Shown: positions 58,186-64,000 of the stretch, piece by piece
Position numbering within the stretch: position 1 is the first letter of the stretch
How the letters are laid out: each line of letters begins with the position of its first letter
NCBI RefSeq assembly: GCF_002288925.2
Contig: NW_022098000.1
Coordinates: forward strand, 3,493,277-3,557,276
From: Delphinapterus leucas
Taxonomy: Eukaryota; Chordata; Mammalia; Artiodactyla; Monodontidae
Reading direction: 5' to 3'
Length of the DNA: 64,000 nucleotides
The notes under the pieces: model-generated
What the model saw: the letters and a program-made list of their open reading frames with translations, nothing else
The model's database searches: none
Told to the model about the DNA's origin: nothing
Position numbers and translations under genes: made by a program

Positions 58186-58788
58186 TCTTTTTTTTTTTTT
58201 AAAATATTTTATTTAGGGACTTCCCTGGTGGTGCAGTGGTTAAGAATCCACCTGCCAGTGCAGGGGACATGGGTTTGATCCCTGGTCTGGGAAGATCCCA
58301 CATGCCGTGGAGCAACTTAGCCTGTGCACCACAACTACTGAGCCCATGTGCTACAACTACCGAAGCCTGTGCACCCTAGAGCCAGTGTGCCCCAACTACT
58401 GAGCCCATGCACCACAGCTACTGAAGCCCGCACACCCTAGGGTCCACGTGCTGCAACTACTGAGGCCTGTGCACCTAGAGTCCAAGTGCTCCAAAACAAG
58501 AGAAGCCACCACAATGAGAAGCCCGAGCACCACAATGAGAAGCCTGTGTACCACAATGAAGAGTAATCCCTGCTCACCACAACTAGAGAAAGCCTATGCG
58601 CAGCAACCAAGACCCAAAGCAGCCAAAAAATAAATTAAAAAATTAAAAAAATATATATTTTATTTATTTGGCTGCTCCAGGTCTTAGTCACAGCACGTGG
58701 GATCTAGTTCCTTGATCACAGATCCAACCCGGGCCCTCTGCATTGGGAGCGTGGAGTCTTAACCACTGGACCACCAGGGAAGTACCCT
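58186..58788 (-). mobile_element. CHR-type SINE, split by another SINE
   Basis: The tail end (58186-58215) and body plus head (58651-58788: 'ttatttggctgctccaggtc', 'gatccaacccgggccctctg', head read as 'ccaccagggaagtac') form one antisense SINE. TSD 'cattacttcttct' is perfect at 58173-58185 and 58789-58801. Confidence 0.92.
58216..58650 (+). mobile_element. CHR-type SINE, extra-long body, nested in SINE
   Basis: Sense head 'gggacttccctggtggtgca', B-box side 'gggtttgatccctggtctgg', then an expanded body with at least three rounds of a 'caactactga(g/a)gcc...gtgca' unit (58320-58485) and a 'accacaatgagaagcc' pair. TSD 'tattttattta' on both sides (about 58205-58215 and 58653-58663). Confidence 0.9.
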
Positions 58789-58930
58789 CATTACTTCTTC
58801 TACTCATAGAAGCAAGCAAGTCAATCAGTTCAACCCACATTCGAGGGGAGGCAATTACACTAGGGCACAAATACCAGGAAGCTATTTTAGAGGCTGCCTG
58901 TCGTACTCAAGAGGACCTATCTGCAAAGCT

Positions 58931-59145
58931 AGAATTGTCTTGAAGAATTCAAATTTCTGCATTGTAGATCATGTGAAAATTCTTCACTTCAATAATTTTA
59001 AAAACACTATTTGGCAACTTGCACATAGAATCCTTTTCTGATTATTTCAAGCAATATTTGATAGTACAGCAGTGGTGATCATCTGGGTAGAAGTTCCTAA
59101 AATCTGTTTAAAAATATTACATTGAGACCAAGACCCTAAGTTTCT
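58931..59145. other. Unrecognised sequence
   Basis: Nothing recognised. Confidence 0.35.
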
Positions 59146-59149
59146 TGAA

Positions 59150-59840
59150 GAGAAACCTGCCATAATGTTTTGTAGAGATTTCCAACACTTCCTTTTCATG
59201 TCTTTCACTTTATATTTTGTAGTGCATTTGGGTAAACCTCCCAGATAGATCTTCTAGTTCATTAAGTTTTCTTTCAGTTGTATCTTGTTGGTTGTTTAAA
59301 TCATTCATTGATTTAAAAAAATTTTTTGGTAATCATTTAAAAAAAATTTCGATTAAATTTTTTCTCCAAATCATCCTATTCTTTTTTAAAATGTCCTGCT
59401 TTTTTTTTTTTTTAAAAAAAAAATATGGTTTCGATTTCTTCTGTTGTCTCTTTCCCCATTTTAAGCATATTTTAAAACAGTCTGCTTCAGTTGGCTTCAC
59501 TGCCTCTAGGCTGGCATGGGCAACACCTCTTGCTGTTTTATTTGATGACTCCTGCTATTGTTAGATTGTTTCTTTGTGCAGTTTGTAATTTGTGATTTTG
59601 AACTTCTCTTCAGTAAGGATATCCTCTGTTGGAATACTGTGCACCCTAAGAAGTGATGCTATGTACTTATGTTTGTTCAGTTGGTTTAGGACTAGTTTTT
59701 TTGTTTTTAATTTCTAAGCTTGAGGATTCTACTATCATCCTTGAAGACTAGTATCGTGAAGTCTTTTGTTTTAATTTTTAAAGGGGAATTTTGTTTTTCC
59801 CACTAAGATCCTCAAGCCAAATCAAATATCCTTGTTACTT
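59150..59840 (-). mobile_element. Old L1 5' portion (ORF1/5' region), antisense
   Basis: 'agttcattaagttttctttc', 'ttgtatcttgttggttgttt', 'tgtcctgct', 'cttctgttgtctctttcccc' and 'gatgactcctgctattgtta' follow the antisense 5' region of L1M-type elements. A T/A homopolymer pair lies at 59400-59423. Confidence 0.65.
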
Positions 59841-62800
59841 CCCCAGTGATTTTATCCCTTTCCTCTATCACTCAGGAGTCACTCTTTCATTTTCCTAGCT
59901 TTTTATAGGGATCTCAGGTCCTGCACCTAAATTCACATGTGCCAAGGTAATGTTCTTATCCCAAATAGGCATGTAATCTGTGGCCTCTAGTAATGAGGCC
60001 TTCCTTGAGTCTAATAACCCCCTGAACATCTACTGAGTCACTTTACAAAGCTTTTGTTTTTCATTTCTTCTTTGTTGCTGGCTCCCAGGAATTTCTCTTT
60101 CTTTTCTTTAAATTCTTATGTATACTTTTATTATTATTTTGATTATATGTTATTGACTGTTTTTCTACTTTTATAGCCAGAGGGCCATGTTTTAGGAACT
60201 GGACTAAAAAAATAATATAATATGCTGTTCAACCAGTTCCTTTATTTATTTTATTTATAAAGCCTGTCTACTCTTCCATTCTTTATTTTCCTTGTTTTGT
60301 CCCCATGCTTAGAAAAACATCATAATTTCAGATCCTGTCCTAAATAAAATCTATGTCTATATATAGGCCTTTATTTCTTCTCACCCACCAATTAGTCCCT
60401 ATATGTACCTAGGCACCTACTGTATCATTTCTTTTACCCTATAATTTAAAACTGTATACGTAAAATACTTATGGGTGAGAAGGCATAAATCCCTCTAGAT
60501 GAAAGAAATGCAATATGTGATTCAGGGAATTTGAGTGTGTCATTGCAAAATCCTGTTCTGTCGGGTAGCGGTGTGGTTTGGTATAAAGAGAAGTAATAGA
60601 AATATTCACAACAGAGCCCTAGGATATAAAAGTCCCTTTGTGTTTTTCATTACTGGGTCATTACTTGCCATTCTTTACAAAATAAACAGGAAGAATTGTT
60701 TCCAGGTTCTAAAGTTCAAGAGTTTGGGGACAAACTTGCAAAATACTTAAAAATAAAGGACCACAACTGAGGAACAAAAAACGAAAGATGGATATTTTCA
60801 TACCAACAGAGATAGGATTATTATTTCTAAAAGCTGAAAGTATGTCTACACATTTTCATTAAAAAAACCTACAGTGAACTTCTGCAGCTTTACAATTTGT
60901 ATAACCAAAAGGTGGCAGTGTTCCATTTGGTTTCCTCTGGAACCTCATTTTCTAGAACTATAATTTTCAGATGTATTCTGTCTTTAATTTACACTTAAAA
61001 CAAACATTAAGCAATATTACTATTATCACATGTGCCAAAAGATAACTATGATTGAGAAGAAAAAAAATTTTTTTTGACAACAGGAACTTTAAAGGATTTA
61101 TTGTATAGAATGCACTAACCTGAACAGCCAAAAAAACAAAAACAACAAAAATAACCGGACATTTTTAAAATCAGCATATGGGTGATTCACATATAAGATA
61201 TTTCATTTGTTATTCAATTATCTCTTTGGTCTACTCTGTCTTGAATATTAATTGATTCATTTTATAACACTATGCAAGCATAGGTTCATTTTCAGGTCTA
61301 ACTAGTTAATGAGGAAAACAATTTGGCTTTTGTGTTCATAGCAGGCAAAATATTTTCATCACTATGATTAAAATTTTTCTTCAACAAGCGAATAATAAAT
61401 ATTTAAGGCCACTGATGAGTAGGTTGAAAATATATGCAAATATATTCTTAAGCTATTAATATTACAATGAAAGCAACTAAAATAAGTAATTGAAAATGAT
61501 TTCAACCCCAAATCCTAAATCTGCTACAAAATCTTAAGCGAAAGCTTACATGAGGCAAAAATTCTTTTATGAGTGTATCCTGGCAAGAATTGACCTAACA
61601 GTCAATTATTATAAACAAAGTCCAGATTTCTTAATTAAAATACAAAATATTGGCTCTCCTTCTTAGACTGAAATAAGTTATGTCTTAAGGAGACTGCAAT
61701 TACGGTGGCGCCTTCTATTGCCTCTGGTGGTCAGAGCCTGTCAGTATTTGCATAAAACCCTCTTTCTTAGAGGTTCGCAACAGTGCTGTGGATTGTTACT
61801 TCCTTAGCTAAAGCTTGGCATCAAAATTCTAAAACAGAAGTTGAGGAATTTTGTTTTGAGTTTGGTCTGAACACCAGAAAACTTTCATTTTTATTCTCAT
61901 AAATGTGGGGAAAAAATAAACTCTTCCATTTCTTATGTTTACATTATTGGACTTGGGGATTTTATCTCTGTCCACCTACTATGTATAAAAATTATAATTG
62001 GCTATATTTGGCAAATAATACTGACTACAAATTAATGAACCATCCATAGTACTTTTCACTTTAAAATGAGTTTCAAAGACAGCCTTTATGTACTTAAATG
62101 ATAGCTGTTTTTAGTTGGTGAGCCAAAATTAGTTTTTATACCTGATTTTATCAAAATGAGTAAACATTTTTTTCAGTTATCTGTGTTAGTGGCAAAGTCT
62201 TTTTAAATGACTTTACTTATTCCTTTAAAGCTCCTTTACCATCTAACCTAAGAAAAATTTCTAGGACAGAACAGGTTTGACTAGTTTTTATTTCATCTTT
62301 CTTCTGTGTCCTTTCCTGTCAATTGAAAGAATGCAAGTGACAATAAAATTGTCTCCAGTTGGTCAAGGAGAGGAAGAGGAGAGAAAGTCATGAACTGATT
62401 TTTTCACCTTGGTCTTGTATTACGATTGGTTTTGTTCATGGAGTATTTCTCAAGGTATTTATACAATCTGAAAAAGTGAAACTGTCTTTTCAGCTAAAGA
62501 AAACTACCGTTAAAAGCACCTATTTCTAGATTCCTTTATTATAGCTCATCTGCTGCCCTTGGCTAGTGATGGTAAAGGTCACATTGGCACAAGAAAACGT
62601 CCTTTAGGAGATTAGCATTTGGACCTTTTGTGTATTTAACTATGGATGAATTTTGTTGTGCTGCATTATCAATGTGAAAACACTTTTGTGGACCAGTCAC
62701 AATCATGGCCTACCTTCCATAGACTTTGATGCTGCATGAGTCAGGTAATTAGATGTGTAAATACTTATTGATTTGTTTAATGGTTGCTGTTGTTTAGCTA

Positions 62801-62980
62801 CAGATATATGCTTAGTAAACATTTTTGAAACAGATGAATGAACATTCATTCTATTGGGTATTTATGTGCCAAATTCTGTGTGCAGGCATGCGGGGGTCGG
62901 GGAGGGGTGAAGGGTAGGTCTAGTGAGGCATCTGAAGGAAATCCTGTCCTCCAGGAATTGGTCACTAAGCAGTGAAATCT
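59841..62980. other. Longest repeat-poor stretch of the window
   Basis: I recognise no young repeat, exon or RNA gene here. Two CTCF-like partial motifs (60905-60918 plus, 61715-61733 minus) and an octamer 'atttgcat' (61746-61753) are noted only as candidates. Relative freedom from insertions over 3 kb could reflect constraint or chance. Confidence 0.45.
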
Positions 62981-62982
62981 AA

Positions 62983-63208
62983 TGGTAACTGACATTTATT
63001 ATTTATTATGTGCCAGGCCCAGTGCTAAGTTTTTTTTACACTTATTAACTCATTTAATCCTTATAAAACCCTATGTGGGAGGAACTGCAATTAACCCCAT
63101 TTTACAGATCAGGAAACTGAGGCAAAGCCTGGTTACACAGCTAGGAAATAGTGGAGCCAGGATTCAAATTCATTCTGGTTTCTGAGCCTAGGCTCTTAAT
63201 CACTGTTT
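62983..63208 (-). mobile_element. MIR SINE, antisense, nearly full length
   Basis: 'gtgccaggcccagtgctaag', 'ttattaactcatttaatcct', 'ttttacagatcaggaaactg', 'ttacacagctaggaaatagt' and 'gagccaggattcaaattcat' are the complete antisense MIR order. Confidence 0.9.
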
Positions 63209-63479
63209 CATCTTGCCTTTCCAATGATAACAAGACACAGATTAATTCTTTCCCAAAATGTGCTGGTTGCAGGTTAGTCCTAGGGTATGTTTTGCAAAAC
63301 AGCAGTCAGCTCATTAAATTTGCTTGGAAAATACTGCATACTATAACTTCTCTGCATCACCAGGGCCATTAAAATATCTTTGCTTATTCTATTGCTAAAT
63401 GCTTTGGATCACCGCTCTGTAAAGGTGTTAGAATTGTTCAGTACATCTCTCAAAGACAGCATTCTGAGTAATAAATGCA

Positions 63480-63612
63480 GTGCCATTTTTTTTTAAGATG
63501 AAGTAACTGAAGCAGAGGTGTTAAGTGACCTTTCTTACCTGGAACAAAGTGGGCAGTACTGGGACAACTGCTTGAATCAATTCTGATCCGAAATCTAGCG
63601 CTCTAAATTGTG
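63480..63612 (-). mobile_element. MIR SINE fragment, antisense
   Basis: 'aagatgaagtaactgaagca', 'gtgttaagtgacctttctta', 'gtgggcagtactgggac' and 'atctagcgctctaaatt' match the antisense 5' half of MIR. Confidence 0.75.
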
Positions 63613-64000
63613 TAGAGCAAACTTCTCCTTTGTCTTTGCCCATATGTTTGGACAATCCTTTTTCCCAGTCCTTGGTCATGTGTGGCTTACTTGAGTCAAA
63701 GCTAAGCAAGCTAACTCTTCCCCTCTTTTCACTCACCAAGTTTCCATTAACACTAATGGAAAATCTCGGGGTAGATGTGCATTTTACATTTTCTTTCTTG
63801 TGCAGTGGAGGAGCAGTTAGCCAATCAAGGCTCTTTTTTTTTTTTTTGGCCACTGCACTGGGATACCCCAGGACCAGAATGGAGATGGGCTGATAAAACA
63901 GGGAAGGGATATCACCAAGGAGAGAGAGGCTTTGTGTCCTTTGAGCTGTTAGGAAATTGTATGTAAAGATAACCATAAAATTCCTGGCTTTGTCTACCTT
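63613..64000. other. Unrecognised sequence
   Basis: Overlapping open frames on both strands (63521-63976) have no recognised domain. A T-run lies at 63833-63847. Confidence 0.4.

Larger units (their letters stand above)
57545..58930 (-). mobile_element. MLT1-like LTR, antisense, with nested SINEs
   Basis: LTR pieces at about 57545-57923 ('acttagaagcttaaaacaaa', 'ctgtgggtcaggaatctgac', 'gagagatctgcttccatgct'), 58134-58185 and 58789-58925 ('agttcaacccacattcgagg', 'gaggggaggcaattacacta') join into one antisense LTR of about 560 bp once the SINEs are removed. The family assignment (ERVL-MaLR) is my best guess. Confidence 0.75.

Noticed and set aside
58320..58590. CRISPR-like array of short repeats
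   Set aside because: The units are irregular, lack constant spacing and belong to the body of a SINE in a mammalian genome.
63521..63976. 151-codon minus-strand open frame at the right edge
   Set aside because: Overlaps a MIR at one end and a T-run-encoded Lys stretch in the middle; plus-strand frames overlap it. No domain recognised.

Overview
The window is nuclear DNA of a placental mammal, almost certainly a cetacean. It carries at least fourteen CHR-type tRNA-derived SINEs, including several of a short GC-rich class that I associate with whales and dolphins. It also carries young L1 copies with artiodactyl-type 3' ends. I saw no BovB or Bov-tA (ruminant) and no PRE-1 (pig). Below these lies the usual old mammalian layer: L2, MIR, MaLR-type LTRs, Tigger, mariner and hAT remnants. 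All family names come from recognition by eye; no repeat search was run.

I found no host protein-coding gene, exon or RNA gene. Every long open frame I could explain belongs to a decayed transposable element; the rest look like chance frames in AT-rich DNA. The window reads as intergenic or deep intronic sequence.

Layout. 1-7.5 kb: mostly unrecognised sequence with an MLT1-type LTR between two copies of a ~98-bp segment, a full-length SINE, a MIR, a Tigger2/MER28-type element and two short L1s. 7.57-15.2 kb: a nearly full-length antisense L1 (3' end on the left, 5' UTR on the right), interrupted by a SINE and by a second, twin-primed L1. 15.2-35 kb: old L1 and L2 pieces, short SINEs, two young L1 3' ends and long unrecognised AT-rich stretches. 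35-45 kb: SINEs, an antisense L2, an old L1 ORF1 region, a 45-bp mariner palindrome, a 0.75-kb young L1 and a double SINE insertion. 45-59 kb: MIR, hAT and L1 remnants, a small GC-rich islet, a tail-to-tail pair of L2 copies (one split by a Tigger deletion derivative and by a twin-primed L1), and an LTR holding a three-deep SINE nest. 59-64 kb: old L1 followed by mostly unrecognised sequence with two MIRs.

The elements do not work together as a system. The main value of the window is its insertion history, which target-site duplications (TSDs) and nesting order make unusually readable. I did not find a new functional system here.
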